Shown one piece after another: positions 16,590 through 24,025 of a stretch of DNA of 24,025 bases. This stretch comes from a virus. A model generated the notes under the pieces. That model searched no databases. It worked only from the letters and a program-made list of their open reading frames with translations, and was not told where the DNA came from. The translations under genes and the position numbers were made by a program. Each line of letters starts with the position of its first letter. Positions within the stretch are counted from its first letter, which is position 1. The stretch covers positions 1-24,025 of IMG/VR virus record IMGVR_UViG_3300037493_002134; one strand, written 5' to 3'.

Positions 16590-19149
16590 AGAATCCAATT
16601 ATTGTTCTAAGAGTAACTGTTTGTTGATCAGTAGGTGTAAATGCCTGTCTATTATCTATATACATTAAATCACCTGAATATTTATCAATAGTTGGTGGAG
16701 CAACATCAAGCATAGTAAATGTTTGTGTATTATTTGATACAAGGTACATAACTTTGCCAACATCCAATGTATAATTATCAAGTGATTGTAATAACATTGC
16801 ACTACCTGTATTTGTTACAATTCTAAATCTTGAATTAGTTGTAAATTCTGCAATTAAAGAATCTGCGGCAAATGTCGTAGTATTAGTATTAGCATAAACT
16901 ACCCAACATGCGGTTTCAAATACAGTTGTTGCAATATACGTAGTACCATATCTATACATATTACGAATAATACCAATTTGTCTATAGTCATTATTAACCG
17001 TAAACCCTTGGTTTTTATAGTTTGATATGTCACTAAAAAACATTAAACCACTTGCTTTTAATTCATTTAACGCGTTTTTACCATGACCTCCATATGGAGG
17101 TATAATTACTCGAGCAGTAGCACCGGTACCAGTTCCAGATATAATAGCATTTGCCCAAGTATATCCATAACCTTGAGTTACTATATTTATTTTTGTAATT
17201 CTACCTGCAGTTACAGTTACTGTTGCAGTAGCGCCAGTACCATCTCCTATTATAGCAACAGTTGCTGAGGTATATCCATATCCTCCTGAAACTACCGGAA
17301 TATTCATCAATTTACCAAACACAGTCAATAACTCTACATTTGCTTGTAGTGAATTAATATCACCAATTGATAATGAAGCAGTTAATTGTGCTCCTGTTCC
17401 ATCACCTGATATATCTATAATAGCAACAGAATAACCAATTCCACCGTCAATAATTTGTGCACCAATAATTTGTCCACCACTTATTATAGGTACTAATCTT
17501 GCTTTTGATGGTGTAGTTGTTGCAGTTATTAAACCATTTACACCTGCTACATCACTAATAGTAATAATAGGGGATTTAGAATAACCTGCACCACATTTCA
17601 TAGTTATAGACGCAGTAGCAGCTATACCTGCATACGTTAGAGTTGCAGTTCCATTTGCGGCACTTCCACTTAAATGAGTTGGAGCAGTTGAACTTGAGGT
17701 GCCACCAATAGTTACTGTGTATAATCTATTTGCATAAAATATTTGTTGGTTAGTTGTATATAATGTAGTTGCTGTCCATAAAGTACCAATAGTTACAGTA
17801 GGTACAGTTGTATATGATCCAATTCCGGTAACAACAACCATATTTAATGAACCATTTTGTATTACTGCGCTTGCAGTTCCTCCACCTGAACCGGAAATAA
17901 TAACCGCTGGTGTAGTAGTATATCCAGATCCTATATTTGCAACGTCAATTGTTGCAATATTTTTATTTAATGTAACAGAACTTAATTGTCCACTACCATT
18001 TTTTGTTGCAGTACCGGTAGCACGAGCTCCAATAAATTGTAAAGCAGCAGTTCCATTTGATACTATACCACTAACATGTACTGGTCCTGATGTAGTAAAT
18101 GTTCCTGGTATAACTGATTTATAATAGTTATTATTATAATTTATTAATTGATCTAAAACTACATTTGCACCAGATACCCATGCAGTTGAATTGCTAACTG
18201 GAGGTTCAATAGATATAGTTGGAGCAACATATCCAGATCCTACTTCTGTTATAGTTGCACCTAAAACATACAATGGATCTGCTTCTAGATAACCATCACC
18301 TATAACATTTAAAATTGCGCCGGTATATCCTGAACCTCTAGCATCAATTTTAATTATCTGTATATTACCTTTAGAATAAAATTGCTGCTGTAATGCCGTA
18401 AGAATAGGCATATGAGAATTTGTAAGAAATTTGCTTCTAAGAGAAATAGGAATATTGTATATAAATTTCCAAATATAACCATCATTTGTAGTTATTGTTT
18501 CTGCACTAGCACCATAAGGTTGCTGAGTAGATTGTGCTTCATTATTATTGTCAATGCACATATATACATTAAAATTATCTCCTAAAACATAATAACTAGT
18601 ATCTTCTAATCTTTGTATACCTTCTTGACTTTTAATAACAACTGCTGCGGCCGTTGCGCCACTGCCTAGTCCATCAAAAGTTACTACCGGTGTTTCAGTA
18701 TATCCGTATCCTTTGCTTGTTAGTGTGATACTAGTAATTATACCGTCCAATACCGTTGCAGTTGCAGAAGCACCTTGACCTACTCCGGTTATAATTATTG
18801 TAGGTGCTACAACATAATCACTTCCGCCTGAAATTAAATCAATTCCTTGAACTTCAGTAGAATATGAATCATCATATTGATCATAAATTGTGCCGGATAT
18901 CCAATCTATTTTTGGTATTATATATGCAACATCATTTGGACTAATTGCTTTTAATGAAATAATTTCATTTCGTGTATCATGTTCATATGATGCAGAATCT
19001 ATAGGCAGGGGAGGATTATTTTCATCACCCCAAGATAAAGTTTTACCCAAAAAGTAATAATAATTTGACCCTTTTGTTATAACATCATTATATACACTAT
19101 CAGCTACCGAATTGTGTAAACTTGACTTTATTAATGCTGTTTCTGCCAT
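16588..19149 (-). CDS. 8: Baseplate wedge subunit gp8-like, enlarged by repeats (853 aa)
   Basis: Several blocks line up with T4 gp8 in order: SNYYYFLGKTLSWGDENNPP (28-47), DVAYIIPKIDWISGTIYDQY (73-92), YYVLGDNFNVYMCID (186-200), NDGYIWKFIYNIP (222-234), DYRQIGIIRN (721-730) and the C-terminal YSGDLMYIDNRQAFTPTDQQ (824-843). T4 gp8 is 334 residues, so this homologue is more than twice as long. The excess is mainly at residues 107-175 and 265-685, made of about ten GxGY...P.i.i..G.GAtA repeats and two W...Y/PTH..G modules (323-377 and 457-508). gp8 forms a dimer in each T4 baseplate wedge and contacts gp10, gp7 and gp6. Here it follows gp6 and a gp7-like gene, as in T4. The gp8 assignment is strong; the role of the insertions is unknown and likely surface exposed. 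Confidence 0.85.
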   Translation of the reverse strand: MAETALIKSSLHNSVADSVYNDVITKGSNYYYFLGKTLSWGDENNPPLPIDSASYEHDTRNEIISLKAISPNDVAYIIPKIDWISGTIYDQYDDSYSTEVQGIDLISGGSDYVVAPTIIITGVGQGASATATVLDGIITSITLTSKGYGYTETPVVTFDGLGSGATAAAVVIKSQEGIQRLEDTSYYVLGDNFNVYMCIDNNNEAQSTQQPYGASAETITTNDGYIWKFIYNIPISLRSKFLTNSHMPILTALQQQFYSKGNIQIIKIDARGSGYTGAILNVIGDGYLEADPLYVLGATITEVGSGYVAPTISIEPPVSNSTAWVSGANVVLDQLINYNNNYYKSVIPGTFTTSGPVHVSGIVSNGTAALQFIGARATGTATKNGSGQLSSVTLNKNIATIDVANIGSGYTTTPAVIISGSGGGTASAVIQNGSLNMVVVTGIGSYTTVPTVTIGTLWTATTLYTTNQQIFYANRLYTVTIGGTSSSTAPTHLSGSAANGTATLTYAGIAATASITMKCGAGYSKSPIITISDVAGVNGLITATTTPSKARLVPIISGGQIIGAQIIDGGIGYSVAIIDISGDGTGAQLTASLSIGDINSLQANVELLTVFGKLMNIPVVSGGYGYTSATVAIIGDGTGATATVTVTAGRITKINIVTQGYGYTWANAIISGTGTGATARVIIPPYGGHGKNALNELKASGLMFFSDISNYKNQGFTVNNDYRQIGIIRNMYRYGTTYIATTVFETACWVVYANTNTTTFAADSLIAEFTTNSRFRIVTNTGSAMLLQSLDNYTLDVGKVMYLVSNNTQTFTMLDVAPPTIDKYSGDLMYIDNRQAFTPTDQQTVTLRTIIGF
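17626..17781 (-). other. W...Y/PTH module, copy 2 (gp8-like, residues 457-508)
   Basis: The order is LWTATTLYTTNQQIFYANRL then YTV.IGGTSSSTAPTHLSG and NGTATLTYAG. It has the same layout as copy 1 and as the module in the giant protein. Confidence 0.65.
18019..18183 (-). other. W...Y/GPTH module, copy 1 (gp8-like, residues 323-377)
   Basis: The order is AWVSG...V.LDQLINYNNNYYKS...GP.H.SG...NGTAALQFIG. The aromatic spacing is like small carbohydrate-binding modules (W...Y..G..v.y.n..Y). Binding is inferred only. Confidence 0.6.
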
Positions 19150-19179
19150 TATTTTTCTCTTTTTGAGTAATTTTTATTA

Positions 19180-19620
19180 TTAAGCAATTGTAATAGTCCA
19201 ATTAATGGAAAGTGTATCAGTACTTGCTTTTGTTATTGCAGGAAAAGTTGTATGAGCTAACATTGTACCACTTGAACTTGCATTAAATAATCCTGCTTCT
19301 CTTAAAGTGCCAGTACCAGTTCCGCCTCCAAAAGTTGCAGTTGCCTGAACTGTATTACTAGAATTTGTATAAGTTGCTAATGCAACTCTTGCAATTTCAG
19401 TATTTAATGTTAAATCACCAACAGTTGGTGTTGTAGAAACAGAACCAATTGCCATATACGACATTACACCTTGAGATGTACCTTGCATTCTTGCCGCAAT
19501 ATGGTTTTTACCTATTGTAACAATTAAATTTGGTACTTCCATATGTAATTTGACATTTCCCTTTTCGTCTATAAGAGTGATTTCAAGATCTCCCTTAACT
19601 GACAGTATATCACTAATCAT
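19180..19620 (-). CDS. Conserved phage structural protein (146 aa)
   Basis: The N-terminus (LEITLIDEKGNVKLHMEVPN) leads into LIVTIGKNHIAARM, MSYMAIGS, LNTEIARVAL, GTGTLREAGLFNASSSGTML and TLSINWTITIA. This order matches a common family of 100-150 residue phage proteins located near tail and fibre genes (typically 'NlVv..Gk..ia.rl..mshmaiG....a...dt.LgtEi.R......ea.lFna...gtmlart.f..i.k...dtl.i.Wtv.i'). The function is unknown. Its place between the gp7-like and gp8-like genes is unusual against T4 and implies a wedge-associated part. A strong AGGAG ribosome-binding site lies 8 bases before the ATG. Confidence 0.8.
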   Translation of the reverse strand: MISDILSVKGDLEITLIDEKGNVKLHMEVPNLIVTIGKNHIAARMQGTSQGVMSYMAIGSVSTTPTVGDLTLNTEIARVALATYTNSSNTVQATATFGGGTGTGTLREAGLFNASSSGTMLAHTTFPAITKASTDTLSINWTITIA

Positions 19621-19628
19621 TTATATAA

Positions 19629-19633
19629 CTCCT
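19629..19633 (-). promoter_or_regulatory. Strong ribosome-binding site (AGGAG) for the 146-aa gene
   Basis: AGGAG lies 8 bases before the ATG at 19620, in the 21-base gap after the 750-aa gene. It is one of the best Shine-Dalgarno matches in the window, which supports this start and suggests high synthesis of the small protein. Confidence 0.7.
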
Positions 19634-19641
19634 AAAATTTA

Positions 19642-21894
19642 TTAAAAATCTGTTTTGCCTTCGAAATATTCTGCAGAATCACTGAAATATACATCAGGAC
19701 CGAATATATAAGCGTTGTATGCCACATAACCACTATCACTTGGTGTAGCAATATCTGTTATTATATTATTTATTATATTTCTATATGTGTCAAACTCAGA
19801 TGTTAAACCTAATCCACTTATAGAAACAGTAACATATTTTGATATAGATCCTATACTGGTCAATGCAGAATTTGATACTAATGATTTAGACATAACCATT
19901 GAGACAGACGGTATTAAACCTAAACCTGTAGTAATACTTAAACCAATAAGAGACTTAGTTTCTGTCATGGAGGTACTTTCATTACCAAGTGCTGTAATTA
20001 AAGAACTTCCACTTAATTTCATTGTTTGACCGGTATCAAGTAGTCCATCTGATAAAGTTGAACTATTACCGGTCAATCCCTTTATCATGCTCTTTGATAC
20101 AGTATTAATACTTAATGTTAAAGACTTCTCAATTAAGATAATATCAATCGCCTGTGAAGGTGCAACTGTATTAACACTTAATGTTAAAGAATTGCCGGTG
20201 TTATCAATATCAAATTTCTTGTCAAGTTGACCAATAGAACTCGTTGCAGATTCGCCGGTATTTGCAATTGTAAAATGCTTTTCTAATAATCCAATATTTG
20301 ATGATAGTTGTTTACCAGTTTGAGCAATTTGGAACCATACACCCACTGATTCTTTATATGTAGCAACTTCTCTTCCTATTAACGCAACTTTAAATTGAAC
20401 ACCATTAGTTCCATCAGGCCGGGTAACCCAATTATTATTTATAGAAGATGTTACATAAGTAGCATTACCATTTTCATAATTTAATACTTTACTTAAATGT
20501 AACCAATGACTGTCACTCATTGTAATTTTATCATCAAACTTTAAATTTGAAGATTTAATTACTAGTTGAACAAATTCACTTAAATTAAATTCATTAGTGA
20601 TAGAATATTCACCAAATAAAGCATTGCCAGTAGGATGAACTAATGTTTTAACAAATGATTCATATTTACTAAGTTGCTCATCTATTTTAAGAACATATGC
20701 AAACTTTTGAAAATATTTGCTATCTTGAATATAAATATTATCACTAATAAATCCTTCATTAGTTTTAAAATATCCTGTATATTTTGCTTCTGCTCCTATT
20801 GTAATATAAAGAACAGAAATATCTTCCTCATCAATTATAGTACTTGAATATGTTGTAGCGTTATTAAATGTTTGTACAACATCTCCAACATATAACGCAC
20901 CTAAAGCAGGAGTTGCTATATCTATATTATAGTTTGGTCTTGTAATAACACCATAATCTATAAATTCTTCAGTATTATCTCTAATTGTAGCATCCCACGC
21001 TACAGGACCTGAGCCAGAGAATGATATTGTAAATGGTAATTGTGTAAAACTAATCTTACGTGCTTGATCTGAAGTTATATACGCATAAAAATTAGTTTCA
21101 TAACCAACACCAAAGGATATAAATTCAGCAGTTTTAACCGCGCCAACACTATCTACAGACTTAATTTTTACAATAGATCCTATACCTTCACCAGAACTTA
21201 TAGGATATACTTGTCCTGATTTAAAACCCTTTCCACCTGAAAATACATTTATTTTAGTAGTTGTATATAATACATCTGCAACAAATTCATTTTCATAAAA
21301 TATTTTATTATTTTCAGTTATAGTATTAAAATAATCTTTATCATAAAATAATTCTACTATTTGAGTATCACCACTAATAATTGGATCAATTGGTTTAAAA
21401 CTTTTTATTGTTATTAAAAATGTACTAGTAGATGTTATAACACTAACCTTATTACCTACAATAAGATCTGGGGTGCCTTTTGATATACGTACAAATATAG
21501 ATTTGTCTTGAATCCATTTACCATCTGAAGGAATTAAAACACTATTATATGGATAATCTACAACAACATCTTTTTGAAATAAAATTCTGAATAATAATTT
21601 GAAAGCTGCTTCTGTACCTTTAGCACGATATAGTTCACGTATATGTTGTAAAAGAAATCTTTCATCTATAGGTAGATTAGGTAGATTAATTGCAATTTCA
21701 TGCTTGAAATATTGAATAAATGAATCTAAAGTGTTATCAATATCTTTTAAACTTTTGTAATCTGTGTTTACATTTGCCTCTAGAAATTCATAGTATGCTT
21801 CCAAAAATGCAACAAATGTCTGGTAATCTCCCCGAATAAATTCAGGAAGTTGCCCAGCTACTAATGATGATAGTTTTGGTTTAATGTCTGACAT
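19642..21894 (-). CDS. Baseplate wedge protein, P2 gpI / T4 gp7-like (750 aa)
   Basis: The N-terminal region (GQLPEFIRGDYQTFVAFLEA, 14-33) and HIRELYRAKGTEAAFKLLFR (84-103) resemble the P2 gpI-type tail proteins and the N-terminal part of T4 gp7-like wedge proteins. A second conserved block, FVKTLVHPTGNALFGEY (414-430), is familiar from large T4-like marine structural proteins. Residues about 219-275 contain GxGY-like repeats. The C-terminal region (525-700) is an array of about nine imperfect 20-residue units of the form TGnSlTlSiG. Its position right after gene 6, with a one-base overlap (TAATG), matches both the P2 order W-J-I and the T4 order 25-6-7. That positional agreement is my main reason for the gp7-like call. 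T4 gp7 is 1032 residues, so homology beyond the N-terminal part is uncertain. Confidence 0.75.
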   Translation of the reverse strand: MSDIKPKLSSLVAGQLPEFIRGDYQTFVAFLEAYYEFLEANVNTDYKSLKDIDNTLDSFIQYFKHEIAINLPNLPIDERFLLQHIRELYRAKGTEAAFKLLFRILFQKDVVVDYPYNSVLIPSDGKWIQDKSIFVRISKGTPDLIVGNKVSVITSTSTFLITIKSFKPIDPIISGDTQIVELFYDKDYFNTITENNKIFYENEFVADVLYTTTKINVFSGGKGFKSGQVYPISSGEGIGSIVKIKSVDSVGAVKTAEFISFGVGYETNFYAYITSDQARKISFTQLPFTISFSGSGPVAWDATIRDNTEEFIDYGVITRPNYNIDIATPALGALYVGDVVQTFNNATTYSSTIIDEEDISVLYITIGAEAKYTGYFKTNEGFISDNIYIQDSKYFQKFAYVLKIDEQLSKYESFVKTLVHPTGNALFGEYSITNEFNLSEFVQLVIKSSNLKFDDKITMSDSHWLHLSKVLNYENGNATYVTSSINNNWVTRPDGTNGVQFKVALIGREVATYKESVGVWFQIAQTGKQLSSNIGLLEKHFTIANTGESATSSIGQLDKKFDIDNTGNSLTLSVNTVAPSQAIDIILIEKSLTLSINTVSKSMIKGLTGNSSTLSDGLLDTGQTMKLSGSSLITALGNESTSMTETKSLIGLSITTGLGLIPSVSMVMSKSLVSNSALTSIGSISKYVTVSISGLGLTSEFDTYRNIINNIITDIATPSDSGYVAYNAYIFGPDVYFSDSAEYFEGKTDF
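19795..20322 (-). repeat. C-terminal tandem 20-residue repeats in the gp7-like gene
   Basis: Residues 525-700 divide into about nine imperfect units of around 20 residues: TGKQLSSNIG, TGESATSSIG, TGNSLTLSVN, EKSLTLSINT, TGNSSTLSDG, GSSLITALGN, GLSITTGLGL, SNSALTSIGS and ISGLGLTSE mark the unit starts. The regular spacing suggests small stacked beta units. Confidence 0.7.
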
Positions 21895-23729
21895 TATGTT
21901 CTACTCGAAGCAAAGATGTAGTTTGTACCACCGGCAGTGTTACCATTAATTGTTTTATCGGATATTACAGTTACATTAACTTTAGCAGGATCAATTTGCA
22001 CAATTTGAGTATATGCTGAAACTATATCATTAGATTGAGGTTTAATAGAAAGTTCTAAAGTAGAACCTACAATCATTGATATATTTAGATTGTATATGTT
22101 AATAATACCTTTTTTATAATCTACACTTCCTATTTTAGAATTAACTACTGTTCTCACAGTTTTATTATAATAAAATAGAATCATATTACCTATACCGTCA
22201 TCAACAAGATAATATACCTTTGTTGTATCACCTGAAATATAAAATCCTGTACTTAAAATCATATCTTCAGGTACCCCTGAATAATATATTGGAGTAATTA
22301 AACTAACAGTATATTGAGCAGAAATATTGTACTTGGGATAAATCTTACGGTGTAAAGTTAATGTAGTAATATTATTTAGTATTGACGATTCAGCATTATC
22401 AATTAATTTACTTAATTTAGAATATCTTAAAATTCCTTCAAACTTCTGTAAATCATTTTGATTATAAGTTTCAATTTCATTTTTTATAATAGTTTGTAAT
22501 TCAGAAATAGATCTTGTAGTTTCTAACTCATTATAATAAACGGTAACATCTAATTCTACATTAATATATTCGGCATCTACAATTACTGGAGTAACGGTTG
22601 TAACCTTTTTAGGTTTAATAATATTATGTAATAAATAATCTTTTTGTTGTTCAGTTAAGAAATCACCACTTTGAGGTTTAACGCAAATAAATATTTTACC
22701 ATATATTGGAGGAGTTGCATCCTCTCCACCCCAAATAGTAACAGAATCAATATCAGTCATTTCAGAATATATTAATGCTTTATAATCATCAATAGTTACT
22801 GCTCTATCTTGAGCAGAGTAAACTCTAGGTGCATTAAATTTAATTGAATCTAAATTTTCAGACGCGCTTCCATTAGATGAGTATGCAATAGTAGTTATAC
22901 TGGGGATACTAAATCCTGAATATAAAGCATTTCCATTATATGTAAAAACTTTTGCATTATTAGCAGCATCTAAATTTGATACCATATAATCAATTTCAAC
23001 TACATTTCCATTTTCTAAAGCAAATCCAATATTTCCATCTCCAAAGGTTAATTCATATAAACCATCATCTATTTCTTTTACCCAATATACATGTGAAGTA
23101 CCATTAATATTTAATATTGATTCTGCTAAAGTGTAAACAGTAACATCTGAACTATTAACAGACTTATAACATTTAACAACTATTGAACTAGTATCTACAT
23201 TTGCATTTGGTATAATATATCTTGTGCCTGTATCTTTAGTATATTTGTATGTTAATGGAATACCTTCAAATAATTCTACACTAGCAAATTCGTAAACATT
23301 CCTAGTATTTTTTGCAGTACTATAAGCAAATCTATTATAAAATCTATATGATTTATTATTAACTATTGTAGAAAATGGTGAATAAGCAGGTAATGTAATA
23401 AGATTAGGAGATTCATTATCACCTGTAGAAGTCATACTTAACATAGCAGTAGAGCATGTAGCAGACTTTGGTGTATACCCCAAGGTTTTTGATAGTGAAA
23501 CAACACTATTCCTTTTTCTTGCAGAATCCAAAAACATTTCATTAATAGAAAGGTTGTTGTAAATAGCATTATAGTGTGTATTGTATGCTAAAATATCAAG
23601 TAATACAGATAAACCAGAACCATCAAAATCATAATCCTGGAATGTTTCTTGACCTTTTAAAAATTCTTTTAAACTAGTTTTAATTGTATCAAAATCTAGT
23701 TCAGATACATTTATTTTTTTACTTGCCAT
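21894..23729 (-). CDS. 6: Baseplate wedge subunit gp6 (611 aa)
   Basis: The N-terminus (LDFDTIKTSLKEFLKGQETF, 11-30; GSGLSVLLDILAYNTHYNAI, 37-56; SINEMFLDSARKRNS, 61-75) is the conserved start of cyanophage-type gp6, the core wedge protein that dimerises around the T4 baseplate. FGDGNIGFALENGNVVEIDY (229-248) and WGGEDATPPIYGKIFICVKP (333-352) are further family landmarks, shared in style with the J-type baseplate proteins of P2. Length is close to T4 gp6 (660 residues). The stop of the gp25 homologue directly abuts the ATG (TAAATG), with an AAAGGA ribosome-binding site inside the end of that gene. The assignment is secure. Confidence 0.93.
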   Translation of the reverse strand: MASKKINVSELDFDTIKTSLKEFLKGQETFQDYDFDGSGLSVLLDILAYNTHYNAIYNNLSINEMFLDSARKRNSVVSLSKTLGYTPKSATCSTAMLSMTSTGDNESPNLITLPAYSPFSTIVNNKSYRFYNRFAYSTAKNTRNVYEFASVELFEGIPLTYKYTKDTGTRYIIPNANVDTSSIVVKCYKSVNSSDVTVYTLAESILNINGTSHVYWVKEIDDGLYELTFGDGNIGFALENGNVVEIDYMVSNLDAANNAKVFTYNGNALYSGFSIPSITTIAYSSNGSASENLDSIKFNAPRVYSAQDRAVTIDDYKALIYSEMTDIDSVTIWGGEDATPPIYGKIFICVKPQSGDFLTEQQKDYLLHNIIKPKKVTTVTPVIVDAEYINVELDVTVYYNELETTRSISELQTIIKNEIETYNQNDLQKFEGILRYSKLSKLIDNAESSILNNITTLTLHRKIYPKYNISAQYTVSLITPIYYSGVPEDMILSTGFYISGDTTKVYYLVDDGIGNMILFYYNKTVRTVVNSKIGSVDYKKGIINIYNLNISMIVGSTLELSIKPQSNDIVSAYTQIVQIDPAKVNVTVISDKTINGNTAGGTNYIFASSRT

Positions 23730-24025
23730 TTATCGAGTCCTTTCCAGTACTAAATCTAATTGTATTGGTCTTGTTGTATTTAAAATCGTGAAATAGATGG
23801 AAACATATACTGAATTATTATCAGGAGAAAGAGTCACAGTTATATCATTTAAATTTACTCTTGGTTCATGATTAATAATAAGATCTATTAAAACTGCTTT
23901 TAAAGTGTAGGTTAATAGAGGTGTTGATAAATCAAATAATAATCTATGTACTGGAGAACCCAGTTCAGAATGAAATGGTCTTTCATAGTTTTGTGTTAAA
24001 ACTAGATTTTTTACCGATGCTTTAA
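23730..24025 (-). CDS. 25: Baseplate wedge subunit gp25 (C-terminal part; 5' end beyond window)
   Basis: The frame is open from the right edge and ends with TAA at 23730-23732. I translated it directly as VKNLVLTQNYERPFHSELGS followed by PVHRLLFDLSTPLLTY, then LIDLIINHEPRVNLNDITVT and a final LDLVLERTR. The NYERPFH...G segment and the NHEPRV motif are diagnostic of the GPW/gp25 family (T4 gp25, P2 gpW), the small inner wedge protein that links the sheath to the baseplate. About 97 codons are visible, most of the protein, so only a short N-terminal part is missing. It directly abuts gene 6, as expected for this wedge operon. Confidence 0.92.
   Translation of the reverse strand, partial: KASVKNLVLTQNYERPFHSELGSPVHRLLFDLSTPLLTYTLKAVLIDLIINHEPRVNLNDITVTLSPDNNSVYVSIYFTILNTTRPIQLDLVLERTR
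23737..23742 (-). promoter_or_regulatory. Ribosome-binding site for gene 6 inside the end of gene 25
   Basis: AAAGGA lies about 7 bases before the gene 6 ATG, in the last codons of gene 25, whose TAA directly abuts the ATG. The layout supports the chosen start and translational coupling of the two wedge subunits. Confidence 0.65.

Larger units (their letters stand above)
17080..18831 (-). repeat. Array of about ten GxGY repeats within the gp8-like gene
   Basis: The encoded residues 107-690 contain about ten units of the form GxGY(T)..P.(V/I)(V/I)I.G.G.GA.A..., for example KGYGYTETPVVTF, GSGYTTTPAVII and YGYTSATVAIIGDGTGATA. Two W...Y modules and one stretch of gp8 core (residues 176-265) interrupt the array. 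Similar units occur in the 2235-aa and 750-aa proteins. A beta-solenoid or small beta fold is possible but not shown. Confidence 0.8.

Noticed and set aside
17184-17191. AATAAATA inside the gp8-like gene (another at 7387-7394 in the 110-aa gene)
   Set aside because: Inside coding sequence, with no gene start at a plausible distance. It shows that the relaxed octamer alone is weak evidence.
20436-20443. Perfect TATAAATA on the minus strand
   Set aside because: It lies deep inside the gp7-like gene, with no gene start within 800 bases downstream. Probably chance in AT-rich DNA.
1-24025. A hidden non-phage system such as a defence or metabolic module
   Set aside because: All minus-strand frames are accounted for by virion genes with tight spacing. 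No enzyme, toxin or regulatory gene family could be recognised.

Overview
This window looks like part of the late structural region of a T4-like, contractile-tailed phage. It resembles the marine myoviruses that infect low-GC hosts such as cyanobacteria, SAR11 or methylotrophs. The evidence is a T4-type baseplate gene order (25, 6, a gp7/P2-I-like gene, 8), several cyanomyovirus-style repeat-rich fibre proteins, tight packing and overlapping genes, and T4-type late-promoter octamers. By eye the DNA is very AT-rich, roughly one third GC or less. Every gene I accept lies on the minus strand, so transcription runs from high to low coordinates. I see no tRNA, integrase, insertion sequence, CRISPR array or metabolic gene. 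No gene-free stretch exceeds about 60 bases. The host cannot be fixed from this window.

Baseplate wedge block (24025 down to 16588): the 3' part of a gene 25 homologue (cut by the window edge), a full gene 6 homologue, a 750-aa protein with a P2 gpI/T4 gp7-like signature, a 146-aa structural protein, and a strongly enlarged gene 8 homologue. Gene 25 ends directly at the gene 6 start, and gene 6 overlaps the 750-aa gene by one base (TAATG). This suggests coordinated translation of wedge subunits that assemble together.

Giant protein block (16547 down to 9614): a 2235-aa virion protein with an N-terminal DUF4815-type domain sits where T4 carries genes 9-11. It is followed by a 79-aa coiled-coil protein.

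Fibre and accessory block (9577 down to 1): a 662-aa fibre with a likely receptor-binding tip, a translationally coupled 110-aa XkdW-like protein, four small proteins (81, 151, 112 and 80 aa), and then three large repeat-rich fibre proteins in a row (859 aa, 526 aa, and one of at least 543 aa that runs off the left edge). A hairpin terminator separates the 859- and 526-aa genes. T4-type late-promoter octamers precede the giant gene, the 662-aa fibre, the 81-aa gene and the last fibre.

The most interesting pattern is modularity. The same small sequence modules recur at different places inside otherwise conserved baseplate and fibre proteins: GxGY repeats, a W...Y...GPTH..G module, and a roughly 60-residue TITL..GI..GxxV module. 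This looks like exchange of surface decoration modules among neighbouring virion genes. Direct DNA repeats between the adjacent fibre genes could support recombination. Identities rest on recalled family features and on synteny; no database search was run.
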